DNA of 64,000 nucleotides from assembly GCA_036927565.1 (NCBI GenBank), contig JAYESD010000004.1, forward strand, positions 64,106,933 to 64,170,932, read 5' to 3'. Made by a program: the position numbers and the translations under genes. The notes below the pieces were generated by a model, which saw only the letters and a program-made list of their open reading frames with translations, searched no databases and was not told the origin of the DNA. This document shows positions 34,099 to 45,639 of the stretch, piece by piece (position 1 is the first letter of the stretch; every line of letters starts with the position of its first letter). The DNA is from Tuctoria greenei. Taxonomy: Eukaryota > Streptophyta > Magnoliopsida > Poales > Poaceae.

Positions 34099-34296
34099 CT
34101 ATAGTTGAGGTTTGTAGTGTTTATGATAATAGAATAAGATTATTATGGCATAATCACAAAGACTACTCCTACCACATACATGGAATCCATAATCAAACAA
34201 GAAATGCTTCATCCAAGTATATGAATAAAAGAAGACCAAAGATAACATCTTTATTGAGAACAAAGTCACAAATACAAATAGGAATATATGAGCCAT
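34099..34296 (-). CDS. Small hydrophobic ORF in N-family LTR (65 aa), N3 copy
   Basis: The protein begins MAHIFLFVFVTLFSIKMLSL and continues VFFYSYTWMKHFLFDYGFHV, CGRSSLCDY and YYHKHYKPQL. It is the closest relative of the N2 ORF and ends at the same stop. Same caveats: unknown function, ATG inside a splice-donor-like sequence. Confidence 0.3.
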   Translation of the reverse strand: MAHIFLFVFVTLFSIKMLSLVFFYSYTWMKHFLFDYGFHVCGRSSLCDYAIIILFYYHKHYKPQL

Positions 34297-34966
34297 ACCT
34301 TTCTCAATTTGGAACTCGGAAGAGAGAGACTCTTTTTACTCCTTCCTAACTTGGACTATGGACTAGAGGCTCTCCTCTCTACAGCCTAAACTCCTCTAAA
34401 CCTATGGAGAGTAGTGGATACAATAGAATGAATACTCAAGTGGTTTGTGTGAGAAGTGAGGGTAAGGGGTCCTATTTATAGCTGGAGAAACGTCGACTCC
34501 CGCCACCAAAAGCATGTAAATCAATCTTCATTGCTACCAGGGCACCACAGGGAGTCGACACGTGGAAGTTGACTGAAATTGGCGCCAGAAAAGCTTCGGT
34601 CGAACCCCGACTTTGGCCGAAAAGAAAGTTGGACCAATTCCAGCCTGCTTCCTCGAGGTGACTTCCAGGTGGGTCCCATTGACTAATATGAGTGATATAC
34701 CATTAGATGGCCTCGTATACTTATGTTTGTGGGCCATTTGATCCATGCGATGCCACATGTTGATGCTTGATTGGCTGGAATGATATTTTATAGGATTGCT
34801 CCCCCTCTTTTACCTCATTACCTGTATAAAATGCCTGCATGCACTATTTCTCCAAAGACAAGTGGAAATAGGTTAAATAGAAAGGTGATGTGTGCAAGAA
34901 ATGATATTTCCTTCACATAATGGAGTTATATTGACGGGTGAAATTGGTATATAACAGCCGTCAACA

Positions 34967-35249
34967 CAGTCGTGGCGCTCTTGTCGGCGACACTGAAGAG
35001 CTCGAAGACGTATTGCATGTTTTGCATGGCTATCTTTTCGAGCAACTTCTTATCCCTCACACCCCGTCGGAATGCAACTAGGACAGAAGCATTCAAGATG
35101 TGGGGGATGGTGTTTCGATTTTGGGAGAGCTACTGGATGAATCACTGTGGTGACTCCTCGGAACGTTGTCGCACGGCCTGGAGGGCAAGCACGGTGTCAA
35201 GACGCGTGCAGGAGCTGCTGAAGTTCACCGTGAACTGTTGGCAGAGCTC
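34967..35249 (-). pseudogene. R1 gag, distal piece
   Basis: The minus strand encodes QQFTVNFSSSCTRLDTVLAL, a frame-damaged FIQ-type stretch, then NTIPHILNASVLVAFRRGVR and LFSVADKSA. These are landmarks of Tat-type gag. The piece continues the gag at 47351 onward, because the S2 duplication AGCTC joins them in frame. Its other edge at 34967 is cut by the N3 LTR. Confidence 0.7.
35245..35249. other. Target-site duplication of S2, left copy (AGCTC)
   Basis: It precedes the LTR start TGAAAGCATC and is repeated at 47346-47350 after the LTR end CTTACA. Confidence 0.85.
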
Positions 35250-36611
35250 TGAAAGCATCTAGGCCCCATGAGGTACGGTTTCGGTGATTAATGACAACCA
35301 TTCGATATTACTAATGAATTTGTGAATGCAAGGTCCCAATAACACTCAATCAAATGAAATCAATATTACATTGGAGACCCATATAAAATCAACCAATGAG
35401 ATCAAATCAAATCATACGAAGACAAGAAGTGAAAGCTCTAACTTGATACTTGAAGACTATCAAAACAACACTTCAATCAAGTGTCAAAGAGGTCACAAGT
35501 TCAATTTCCAAAAGAACAACTCAAAACAATTCGAAGTCAACTGATTGAACACACCGGATCATCCGATGTTTGTTGAGTTGACTGCATCGGTCGAGTTGTG
35601 TCAACAGAAGAAGAAGACCTCAGACAAATGCACTCACCGGATCATCCGATGTGAGTGGCTCCGTGACATCGGTCCATCATCACAGTTTGCAATACCATTG
35701 GACCAAGTGAAGCACCGGATCATCCGATGTGCAGAATTACATACATCGGTCAATCACTCCAGTAAGCTTCAAGATCAAGCAAAATTCTGGAGAAAAAGCC
35801 ACCGGATCATCCGACGAGAAGACAGGTCAACATCGGTCTAACAACGGTCATATCTGACACAGTGACATCAGCTAATTTGGCTTTGACCGATGATAACTGA
35901 AGGGGAGACATCGGATCATCCGGTGTTCGCAGAGAAGTGACATCAGCCTACTTTTCCAACGGCTATTTCGTGGAGGCTGGCTATTTATACCCCTTCAACC
36001 TGTCAAATCGACAAGACTTGATGCCCAGGCATACTCTACACATCCTAGAGCTTTCAAGACCTAGAGCTACCACTTTCACATCATTGTTCATCATTTGACA
36101 CCAAGAGATAGGCTAGAACTAGCTAGAGATAGTGTTTGTGTGCCTCCATTCTAGGTGATTGGAGTCTCTAGTGTAGTGAGAGCCATAAGGGAGTGTCCCT
36201 TGGTGTGTGTGACTTCTGGAGCTTGCCAAGAGGATTGTGGAAACCCGGAGGATTCAAAGTGTACAAGGCTTGAGCTCCACCTTGCCAAGGTTGGCGAACG
36301 GAGAAGAATAGTGAAGACCCCCTTGTCTCAGGTGACTTGGGAGTGGCAAAACCCTTCGGTGGGTGCCACAACGTGGATGTAGGAAGATCCTTGTGATCTT
36401 GCCGAACCACGGGATAAACTCCGTGTCCCTTGAGCGTTTGCATCCCTCTCCCCTTTACATTTATGCAATCTTCATTCCGCAACTTTAATTTACATTGATT
36501 GCATAGATTAATTGCATAGGGAATTGGGCTCTAAGTTGTTAGCTTTTAATTACCTTAAAATTTGAAAGAAATCCCAATTCACCCCCCGTCTTGGGCATTT
36601 CGATCCTTACA
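35250..36611 (+). repeat. S2 5' LTR
   Basis: It runs from TGAAAGCATCTAGGCCCCAT to CATTTCGATCCTTACA. It carries five palindrome-like CACCGGATCATCCGATG-type motifs (about 35557, 35637, 35714, 35803, 35909) interleaved with CATCGGTC half motifs, then a TATA at 35982-35989. Confidence 0.9.
35982..35989 (+). promoter_or_regulatory. TATA box of S2 LTR
   Basis: TATTTATA within GGCTATTTATACCCC, about 60 bases after the last palindromic motif. Confidence 0.55.
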
Positions 36612-36612
36612 A

Positions 36613-36626
36613 TTGGTATCAGAGCC
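36613..36626 (+). other. S2 primer-binding site
   Basis: TTGGTATCAGAGCC just after the LTR end is the initiator-tRNA-Met type primer site used by Sireviruses. Confidence 0.8.
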
Positions 36627-36671
36627 TTGTTGCTCATTTGATCATTCTAGCTTCACCGCTAGAGAGCTTAA

Positions 36672-38798
36672 ATGGCCAAGAATGGGGGTTCGGTTCCTAC
36701 CTTCGAGGGCAAGAACTTTGCCTATTGGAAAGCACGCATGCGTGCCTACCTAGAGGCTATTGCTCCCGAAGTTTGGGAAGCGACCCATGTGGGATTTGGA
36801 GATCTCAATTATGTTGGTGATCAACTAAAATGGGATGCTAAGGCTAGAAATGCTATCTATGAATGCATAAGTCAAGACGTATTTGCTAGAATTGCTAGTA
36901 AAGAGAAAGCTTGTGAAATTTGGGCATGTTTAATTGAAATACATTAGGGCGCATCTCATGTTAAAGAACTCAAATATCACTTGCTTAAATCCAAGTATGA
37001 TGAATTCAAAATGCTTCCTCATGAGAATGTTAACCAAATGTTTTCTCGTTTAAATGTGCTCATTGAGGAGATTAACGCACTTGACATTGCTTCTCTTGGT
37101 AAGGGACTTATCAACCGCAAGATCCTCATGCTTCTACCCAAGCCCAAGTACAACATTATCAATTCAATGCTCCAAAAGGAATCACTTGACAACATTGAAG
37201 TCTCGGAGCTCATTGGAGAAATTCATGCTCATGAGATGAGCGTACTTGGAATGATGGAGGAGTCATCATCAAAAACCATTGCTCTCAAGGCCTCAACCAA
37301 GAAGACAACTCCCAAGAAGAAGAGAGTGGTTGATCCTAGCTCAAGTGAAGAAGAGCAAGCAACAAGCAAAGAGGATGATGACGAGCTTGCGTTGATGATG
37401 AGGAAATTTTCACGTTTAAACTCCAAGATCGCAAAGAAGGGATACTCTTTTGATCCCAAGAAGAAAGCCTTCCTCCCAAGAAAAGATGAAAACAAGACAT
37501 GCTATAATTGTGGTGATCAAGGCCACATATCATATGATTGTCCAAGACCGGACAAGAGGAAGGACAACCACAAGGAAAAGCATCGAAAGCTAGAAGAAAG
37601 TGATGAAGATGAAGAAGAGGTCAAGCCCAAGCGCTCCTTTGGAAAGAAGAAATTTGACAAATGCAAGAAGACCAAGCTCTTTCCAAAGAAGAGAAGAGGG
37701 CCTCAAAAAGTCTTCATGTGCGAGGCCAATGAATGGATCACGGATGAAGAATCAAGCGACGAAGAGAGTGAAGATGAAGAAAACTTGGCGGGCCTTGCCA
37801 TCGTCGACAAGGACAACTCACCTCTTCGTCCACATCCTATGTGCCTCATGGCAAAAGGTAACACTAAGGTACGTGACGACTCTAGCGATGATGATGATGA
37901 GCTCTCCCCCGATGAATTAGCATCTATGATTAATGAATACCATGTCATCATAAAAAGGGAAAAGAGCAAGGTAAAGGCACTTGAACAAGCTTGTGCTAAG
38001 CTTGAGAGTGCGAAGCTCGATTTGCATAACAAGTATGTAACCATACTTAAAGAGCATGACACGCTCAAAACACATGTCAAGAAAATCGAGGAGGAAAATG
38101 CTCAAATCAAGCTTGATCATCATGAGCTTGACTTAGCAAACCAAGCACTCTTGGGAAAGCACAATGACTTGGTTCAAGAACATGAAGTGCTTAACCGTGC
38201 TTATGAAGCAATTGAACTAAAAATGACAAACATGAAAAAGGAAACCCTTGATGGCAAAGTATCAACTACTTCACATGCCACTAATATTTTGGATAATTCT
38301 TTGCCTTTGAAAGCAAGCCTTAGGGAGAAGGAGTTGATGGACGAGATTGAAAGTCTCCGCACTAGTGTGACAAGACTTTCTAAGGGGGAGGACAAGCACA
38401 AGGAAATCCTCTACCAACAAGCTAAAGGCTTCAACAAGAGAGGACTTGGATCCTTCCCGGTGCTCAACAAAGGGAAGGTGCCCTCACCGGAGCTTAGGAC
38501 GAGCTTCATCAAAGAAGTTGGTTCCTATTGCCAACATTGTGAGGTCACCGGACATCACATGAGGGAGTGTCCTCTTCCCAACCGTCCTTCCCCCAAATTG
38601 CCTCCTAACTACAAATCTACTTTCAATGATTACCACTATCTCTTGAGCAAAGTAGGTGGCAAGGTGAAGGCAAGGTTCATCGGCAAAGACATTAAGGGCA
38701 TGAAGGGGAAGCTCCCCAAGCAACTTTGGGTCCCAAAATCACTTGTATCACACATGCAAGGACCTAAGTTGGCTTGGGTGCCTAAACTCAAAAACTAA
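36672..38798 (+). pseudogene. S2 gag (one in-frame stop)
   Basis: Copia gag of about 700 codons from MAKNGGSVPTFEGKNFAYWK, with a TAG at 36945-36947 after codon 91. The frame then continues to 38798. UBN2-type gag core: VWEATHVGFGDLNYVGDQLK, YDEFKMLPHENVNQMFSRLN and LLPKPKYNIINSML. CCHC knuckle CYNCGDQGHISYDC at about 37499. Charged acidic and lysine-rich segments follow, then a long coiled-coil-like stretch (about 37930-38420) and a second knuckle CQHCEVTGHHMREC at about 38530. Large gag with this tail is usual for Sireviruses. Pol starts 14 bases later in another frame. Confidence 0.85.
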
Positions 38799-38812
38799 CT
38801 TCATGTGTGTAG

Positions 38813-40033
38813 GTGAACTACAAAGCCGGAGGAAAGCATTGGGTACTCGATAGCGGGTGCACTCAACATATGACCGGCAATGATGGTATGTTCACCACCA
38901 TAGATAACCCCGACAATCATGAACAAGTCACCTTTGGTGACAACTCAAAGGGGAAGGTAATTGGTTTAGGTAAAATTGCTATTTTGCATGATTTGTCCAT
39001 TTCTAATGTACTATATGTTAAGTCACTTAGTTTCAATCTACTTTCCATTGCACAACTATGTGATCTTGGACTAACGTGCACCTTTGACAAGAATTATGTT
39101 GTAGTAACTAGTGAATCAAGCAAAGAACTAATCTTCAAAGGTTTTCGGCATGGACATCTTTACTTGGTGGACTTCTCCAACAAGGATGCTAGCTTGACCA
39201 CTTGTCTTTTCACTAAGACAAGCTTGGGTTGGCTATGGCATCGACGCATTGCTCACATTGGGATGAGCAAGCTTAAGAAGTCATTCAAACTTGGGATGGT
39301 GACCGGCGTGAAGGATGTCACGTTCGAGAAGAACAAGATTTGTAGTGCTTGTCAAGCTGGGAAGCAAGTTTCTTCATACCACCCAATGAAGACAATGGTG
39401 TCAACCTCCAAGCCGCTTGAACTACTCCACATGGACCTCTTCGGACCGTCCACATATCAAAGTCTTGGTGGTAATTTCTATTGTCTTGTTATTGTTGATG
39501 ACTATTCTAGATATGCTTGGACCTTGTTTCTAGGTGACAAGGGTGAAACTCCGGAAGTCTTCAAGACCTTTGCTAAACGTGCTCAAAGGGAATTTCAACT
39601 TCCCATCATCAAGGTCTGGAGCGACAACGGCACCGAGTTCAAAAACTACAACATTGGGGAGTGGTGTGATCGTGAAGGCGTGAAGCATGATTTTTCGGCC
39701 ACATACACCCCTCAACAAAACGGTGTCGTTGAAAGGAAGAACAAGACTCTCATCACCCTTGCTAGAGCGATGCTTGATGACTATGGCACGTCGGAGCAGT
39801 TTTGGGCCGAAGCAATCAACACGGCGTGCCATGCCGCAAATAGGGTCTATCTTCATCGTCTACTTCAAAAGACCCCATATGAGCTCCTCATTGGGAGAAA
39901 GCCCAACATCTCCTACTTCCGAGTCTTCGGGTGCAAGTGCTACATCTACCGCAAGAAAAGGCTCGGTAAGTTTGAAAGAAGGTGTGATGTTGGTATCTTT
40001 CTTGGTTATGCGTCAAACTCAAAAGCATATTGA
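38813..40033 (+). pseudogene. S2 pol: protease, GAG-pre-integrase, integrase
   Basis: KHWVLDSGCTQHMTGNDGMF is the protease site with the catalytic Asp-Ser-Gly. WHRRIAHIGMSKLKKSFKLG and ICSACQAGKQVSSYHP form the zinc domain. HMDLFGPSTYQSLGGNFYCL, DDYSRYAWTLFLGDKGETPE, WSDNGTEFKNYN and QQNGVVERKNKTLITLARAM cover the integrase core. All catalytic residues are present. The frame closes at a TGA at 40031-40033; 40034-40155 is the frame-damaged linker. Confidence 0.85.
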
Positions 40034-40155
40034 GTATTCAACCAAACCTCCGGGTTAGTTGAAGAAAGTTGTGATGTTGAGTTTGATGAGACTAATGGCT
40101 CCCAAGAGGAGAGTTTTGTCATGATGATATAGATGATGAGCCTCTACGAGAAGAC

Positions 40156-41562
40156 ATGAAAAACATGACCATTGGAGACATCAAGCCCGAAGTTGAGGAA
40201 AGCCATGATCAAGGGGGAGCATCAAGTTCTAACATCAACACCTCCATGGTGCCTCAAGTTGATGAAGAAGAAGAGAAAGATGATCCATTGCCAATGCAAG
40301 ACTCACAAGCCACACAACACCAACAACAAGAAGAAGAAGTCCAAGATCAAGTCCAACCACAAGACGAGCAAGATGCTTCACCACCGCCAAATGCTTCACA
40401 ACCTCTAATGAGACATGGACGCATCTCCAAGGCGCATCCGATTGATCAAATCATCGGAAGTCCGTCACGGGGAGTAAGTACTCGTTCTCGCCATGTCGCT
40501 TCATTTTGTGAGCACTACTCTTTTGTTTCGTGTGTAGAACCCGCTCATATAGAGGAAGCACTCCAAGACCCAAATTGGGTTATGGCCATGCAAGAAGAAC
40601 TCAACAACTTCACCCGCAATGAAGTTTGGGTATTGGAAGAGCGACCCAAGGACAAGAACGTCATCGGAACGAAGTGGGTGTACCGCAACAAGCAAGACGA
40701 GAATGGCGTTGTGGTCCGCAACAAGGCAATACTTGTGGCCAAGGGTTTTTCACAAGTTGAAGGACTAGACTTTGGAGAAACATTCGCTCCGGTCGCTCGG
40801 TTAGAAGCTATTCGTATACTCCTTGCTTTTGCTTCACATCACAATATAATGCTTTATCAAATGGATGTTAAAAGTGCCTTTCTTAATGGCTATATTAACG
40901 AGCTTGTTTATGTTGAGTAACCTCCCGGGTTTGAAGATCCGAGGAATCCTAACCATGTGTATAGGTTACACAAGGCGCTCTACGGGCTCAAGCAAGCACC
41001 TAGGGCGTGGTATGAACGTCTAAGGGATTTCTTGGTCATGCAAGGATTCAAGATCGGGAGGGTGGACACCACACTCTTCACCAAGGACATCGACGGGGAT
41101 TTATTTATTTGTCAAATTTATGTCGATGATATCATCTTTGGCTCAACTAACAAATCTCTTAGCCATGAGTTTGGCACCATGATGTCTAGGGAATTCGAGA
41201 TGTCAATGATTGGAGAGCTCAACTTCTTCTTTGGATTTCAAATCAAGCAACTTCAAGAGGGAACCTTCATCTACCAAGAGAAGTACACCAAGGACCTCTT
41301 GAAGAAATTTGAGATGGGAGATTGTAGCTCAAGAAGTACTCCAATGGCGACAAATTGTCATCTCGACGCGGACTTGGACGGTAAACCTATTGATCAATCT
41401 CTCTACCGTTCCATGATTGGTTCATTGTTATATCTTACCGCATCTAGGCCCGATACCATGTTTAGTGTGTGCTTGTGTGCTCGCTTTCAAGCGGCACCTA
41501 AAGAATCGCACAAGAAGGCGGTCTTTAGGACACTTCGGTATCTCAAGCATACCCAAGTGTAG
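40156..41562 (+). pseudogene. S2 pol: reverse transcriptase
   Basis: An acidic Gln-rich linker (40156-40440) is followed by RVT_2: NWVMAMQEELNNFTRNEVWV, VIGTKWVYRNKQDENGVVVR, LVAKGFSQVEGLDFGETFAP, DVKSAFLNGYINELVYVE. After a TAA at 40918-40920 come LYGLKQAPRAWYERLRDFLV and the catalytic YVDDIIFGSTNKSL. SLLYLTASRPDTMFSVCLCA is near the end. A frameshift or stop at about 41560 separates it from RNase H. Confidence 0.85.
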
Positions 41563-41564
41563 GT

Positions 41565-42071
41565 TTGTGGTACCCCAAGAATGCTAGTTTCCATCTCTTG
41601 GGATACTCGGATTCGGACTTTGCCGGATGTCGTGTGGACCGCAAGAGTACCTCCGGTGGGTGTCACTTACTTGGGCGTTCCCTAGTATCTTGGTCGAGCA
41701 AAAAGCAAAATTCCGTGGCTTTGTCCACCGCGGAGGCGGAGTATATAGCGGCCGGTGCATGTTGTGCCCAAATTCTATATATGAAGCAAACCCTTTTGGA
41801 CTTTGGAATTAAATTTGGTTCTGTGCCTCTCCTTTGTGACAATGAAAGTGCGGTTAAGATAGCTAGAAACCCCGTTCAACACTCCTGCACTAAGCACATT
41901 GATATTCGCCATCACTTCTTGCAGGATCATGAGGCTAAAGGAGACATTTCTTTGCAAGGTGTTAGATCCGAAGAAGAATTGGCGGATATCTTCACAAAAC
42001 CACTTGATGAGAAAACCTTTTCTAGACTTAGAAGTGAATTAAATGTGATAGATGCAACTAACGTCATGTAA
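41565..42071 (+). pseudogene. S2 pol: RNase H
   Basis: LGYSDSDFAGCRVDRKSTSG holds the first catalytic Asp, SWSSKKQNSVALSTAEAEYI the Glu, and LLCDNESAVKIARNPVQHSC the next Asp. KHIDIRHHFLQDHEAKGDIS and LADIFTKPLDEKTFSRLRSE complete the domain. The frame is uninterrupted to the TAA. It is shifted from the RT frame at about 41562. Confidence 0.85.
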
Positions 42072-42630
42072 GTTGCCATGTTCATATAAGGATGCATATC
42101 ATATAGGTCTTGCCTAACTCCCAAAGGATAGGGGTGAGCTAGAAATAGTTTTCCCTGAGGAAGCCTTTGGAAGGTTTAAACTTGGCAAGATAGATTTATT
42201 TTATGCCTTGCATGATCTCTGCCATATAGACTTGCACCCATTCTATTTCTTGCACTATAACTTGTTTGGCATTGCATACGGTAGATTGTCACAAAGGGGA
42301 ACCCACCTCATGAGAAGGAGACTTGTTTGAAATACAATATCTCAACTCATATAAGGTGGAAAGAACAAAATTTTAGGTACGTTAATGCCTAGAGGAACAT
42401 GCTTCAAAGAGATAGAAGTCTTCATACTCTACCTCACAAAGCATGGGCCTTACATTTTATTTGGACTTTTTCCTCCATTTTTTTTTGGTGTTCCATTTGC
42501 ATTAAGGCCTAGCCAAGCTTTTGGCATATTAACTTTTTGAGGGGTAAGGGGTTGCCCAAAAAGTCCTAAGACATGTGTTTCTCTTTGATTGTTTGTTTGG
42601 TCCAAGGACATATATGGGATGTTTCTGTTC
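42072..42630 (+). other. S2 non-coding region after pol
   Basis: No open frame with a recognisable motif and no clear repeat. It separates pol from the promoter-like module. Confidence 0.5.
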
Positions 42631-43430
42631 TGTTGTCATCGAATTATCCGATGCCTAAGCCAATCCCTCATTGGACCAATAGGTGTTCAATCTTCAAGAA
42701 CCAGTTCAGTCAAAACCTCAAATGATCCGACGCGTTCATTCTGGAAAACATCGGTCCATCCGATGTTCACTCTTCTGGAGCTATGGTCAATTCAACCGAT
42801 GTTCACTCCCTCTAACGTCGGATCATCCGGTGTCTACATCTCTCTGTTGAACACCCTTACTGTGATACTCGACCGATGATCAAAACCCTAGACGTCGGTC
42901 CATCCGGTGTCAACAGCAATTCTTGAATATCCTTACTGTTGCACTCGACCGATGTTCATATTATCTCGCATCGGTCCATCCGGTGTTAAATTTTCGGCTA
43001 GGGTTTGGGTCCCACTATTTAAACCCGCGCGCTGCCGCCTTGTTTCTCTCTCCCCGACCTCTCACTCGCCCGCGCGCCGCCGCCTCTTCCTCCGTCCGTC
43101 GACCACCGCGCCGCCGCCTCTCCCTCGCACCCAGCCGCCGCCGCCGCCGCCGTCTCTGGTCGCCGCTGCCCACAGCACCGCCCCCGCTCGCCGTGCTCCA
43201 CCCGCGCCGCCTCATCTCCAAGCGACGCGCCGCCGTGCTCCACCCGCGCCCAAGCGCCGCTGCCGCCTCTCTCCACCGCCACAGCCCCCCCCCCCCCCCC
43301 CCCCCCGCACAAACCGCTCCTCCCTCCATCGAAGCACCTCCACCCGAGCGACGCCGTCTTCTCTGGCCACCTCGCTAGGGTTTCCCGGCCCGTCGATCCT
43401 CACGCCCCGTCGTCGACTCCGTGCAATCTC
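42631..43430 (+). promoter_or_regulatory. S2 internal promoter-like module ahead of the envelope-like ORF
   Basis: 42638-42985 holds a cluster of the same motif type found in the S2 LTR: CATCGGTCCATCCGATG at 42748, CGTCGGATCATCCGGTG at 42817, CGTCGGTCCATCCGGTG at 42895, CATCGGTCCATCCGGTG at 42968, plus GACCGATG half motifs. A TATA-like TATTTAAA follows at 43016-43023, about 30 bases after the last motif. Then comes a GC-rich, CT-rich leader with a poly-C run (about 43287-43306), and the ORF start at 43431. The order copies that of the LTR. Confidence 0.45.
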
Positions 43431-45611
43431 GTGATCCCGATGGCTCGCGACCGGAAGAACAAGGGCAAGGCCGTCGCGGAGCCCGCCGCGAAGAAGCAAA
43501 ATCTATCCAAGGAGGAGAAGAAGGCCTTGATGGCCGCTCGCGCTACCGAAGAGCGTGAGCGTGGCCGAGGAGGGTCCCTGAGGATCCGCGAGGCTCGTTC
43601 CAGGCAGCCTCCCATGATCGACGACTCCGAGGCCGAAGAGGAGCCGGTTGAGCCTCTCGCCCGCCGGCGCTCAGCCCGGACGCGTGGGGGTCACATCGAG
43701 GCTGCTCCTCGTCCGAGATCGACGGCTGTCGACCGTCGTGAGGACAGGGAGGCCGAGAGGGCCATCTACGAGATGGACACGGCAGTCCGTGTCGGTGAGG
43801 GAGTCCGTCTCACGGACTACCGGAAGATGAAGGCCAAGCAACTCCGGAAGCTCAGATGGAGTGTGTTGCTTGAGGAGTGGTACCCGCAGCCCCGGGAAGC
43901 TATGGTGGACAGTCGGTTCTGGACGGTCACACAGGCGTCTCTCTACGAGACCTACAGACACCATGGCCACAAGCTGTTCCAACACAACTGCATGGATTGG
44001 GTTCAGCTTGAAGTAGCCGCAGGGACAGAGATCAGGCCGTTCTTTGAGAGGTACAGGGGCCTGGTGCAGTTGCTGTCGTATGAGCGGAGTGCTTACGTGG
44101 AGGATTGGGTCTGCGTGTTCTACGCCACCCTCTATGTCTCTGAGGGCAGACGATCCATTGACTTCATGTTCATGGGTCAGCACTACCACCTGTCGAGGCA
44201 AACGATGGGACAGTTGCTTGGATTTGACCTGCACGACACTTGCATACATGAGAGGGTCTACGGTCAGGCAGACCCGCTGAGGAGGCCGCTCACTGGAGGA
44301 GTGGCTCATGCTCTGGAGGAGATCAGATCACTCTTTGGACCCACTTTCTCTCCAGACCAGCCGAGAGTTCCGGCCCTGTTGACTCCTGCAGCGCGCACGG
44401 TGCACCTTGCCCTGCGTCGCTCTCTCCTGCCGAGGTCCGGCTATCTAGAGGGATTCACAAGCCTCCAGTAGACGATTCTGTTCTACATCATGAATGGGAT
44501 GGACTTTGATATAGTGGATGTCATTATCTGCGAGATGGAGGATGTCATCACAGATGGAGTGGGCATGATGAGGCAGCTAGTCTATGGGCACTGGATCTGC
44601 TACCTGCTCACCATGATGGTTCCCGAGGGGTCCGCCGCACACGACCGTCTCTCTGACGAGAGTGTGTCTCGGTTCGGACACTACCGAGCTCCAGCTCCTG
44701 GTGACCGCCGCCTTGGCCGTCCAGTTGAGCGTCAAGTCCGGGCGATGCTGACTGAGGAGGACTGGTCCGACCTTGAGAGAGAGGATGAGCGTCTGGCTGA
44801 GGCAGAGGCTCAGGGAGGAGACCTGCAGCACGTCTGGTCCGAGAGCGACACAGACGAGAGTGTCGAGGAGTACTTCCCTCCTCCTCCTCCTTCACCGAGG
44901 CAGCACGATGCAGAGGCAGGAGGTTCAGCTGCTCCACCACCGACTCCACCTCCTGTGTCCGAGGCGCAGGTGTCACAGCCGTCAGAGCTGTCGACACTAC
45001 TCCAGCAGATGATAGAGCAGCAGCGCCTGGACAGGCTCGCTGCTGAGCAGGCCCGGGCAGAGCAGGCTGCTCACCTGGCACAGCTTCAGAGGCAGCAGCA
45101 GGAGCTTCAACTGGAGATCGCCCGACAGAGGCGAGAGGATACGGACCGGTTCAAAAACCTCATTGATCAGATGCACCGACGTACTCTCGACCAGCAGCAG
45201 CAGACCCAACAGGCCATGATGGGGATCCTAGGGTTGATCACCAACCTTTACACTCAGACCGGGATCGCCCTTCCTCCACCGCAGCCTGGACTGGGACTGG
45301 CTCCAGGTGTTGTTCAGGTGCCCACCACTCCTATTCCTTTGATCAGTATGTCACCACTTCTGGCACCTAGCGCACCGATTCACTCACCTCTGCCGGCGAT
45401 GACTCTGTTCCAGCAGACGCCGGCATCCGTGGTGAGTGCTCCACTTCCTCCAGCTCCACCGGCGCCTCCAGTACCTGCTTCCTCTCCTCCAGCACCGGCA
45501 GCGGACCCCCCAGCTCCCTCCACTCCGGCAGCTCCTACGACCGGCGACTCCAGCTCTGACGACTGCGACGTTGACCAGTTCATCATCGCGCCCAGCTCTC
45601 AGGGTCTGTAG
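43431..45611 (+). pseudogene. S2 envelope-like third ORF (one in-frame stop)
   Basis: About 726 codons from an ATG at 43431 (43440 also possible), broken only by a TAG at 44469-44471. The N terminus is basic (ARDRKNKGKAVAEPAAKKQN). The middle part (YRKMKAKQLRKLRWSVLLEE, YATLYVSEGRRSIDFMFMGQ) resembles the ARGONAUTE-free, plant-transposon-protein type domain seen as a third ORF in Sireviruses and Athila elements. After the stop come HWICYLLTMMV, an acidic stretch, a Gln/Ala-rich coiled coil (about 44985-45220) and a Pro-rich tail. I see no clear signal peptide and no strong membrane anchor, so 'envelope-like' rests on position and family knowledge. Confidence 0.65.
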
Positions 45612-45639
45612 GCTCTCTGACCCCTTTTTGGTGTTTTGA

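Larger units (their letters stand above)
16349..34966. repeat. Inverted pair of N-family elements (N2 plus arm, N3 minus arm)
   Basis: The left arm 16349-20633 (LTR, PBS, gag, protease, promoter-like region) is repeated in inverse orientation at 21025-34966 once K1 (23953-33660) and one GTCAA copy are removed. The arms are about 4.2-4.3 kb each and are separated by 391 bp. The arms have clearly diverged. No target duplication flanks the whole unit (GTGGT left, CAGTC right), and the R1 sequence on the two sides is not contiguous. Confidence 0.8.
23706..34966 (-). repeat. N3 LTR, split by K1
   Basis: The LTR runs from TGTTGACATTTCTTGCATCG at 23706 to 23952, is interrupted by K1, and continues from 33661 to GCCGTCAACA at 34966. 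Excluding K1 and one target duplication it is about 1.55 kb, like N2. A TATA block (plus CTATTTATAG at about 34471) and the small ORF at 34099-34296 are in the right part. Confidence 0.8.

Noticed and set aside
36155..36382. 75-codon ORF conserved in both S2 LTRs
   Set aside because: The two LTRs are about 98 percent identical from one integration, so shared openness says nothing about selection.
42907..43434. Long overlapping open frames on both strands before the envelope-like ORF
   Set aside because: They are Pro/Arg/Ala low-complexity products of GC-rich leader sequence with no conserved domain.
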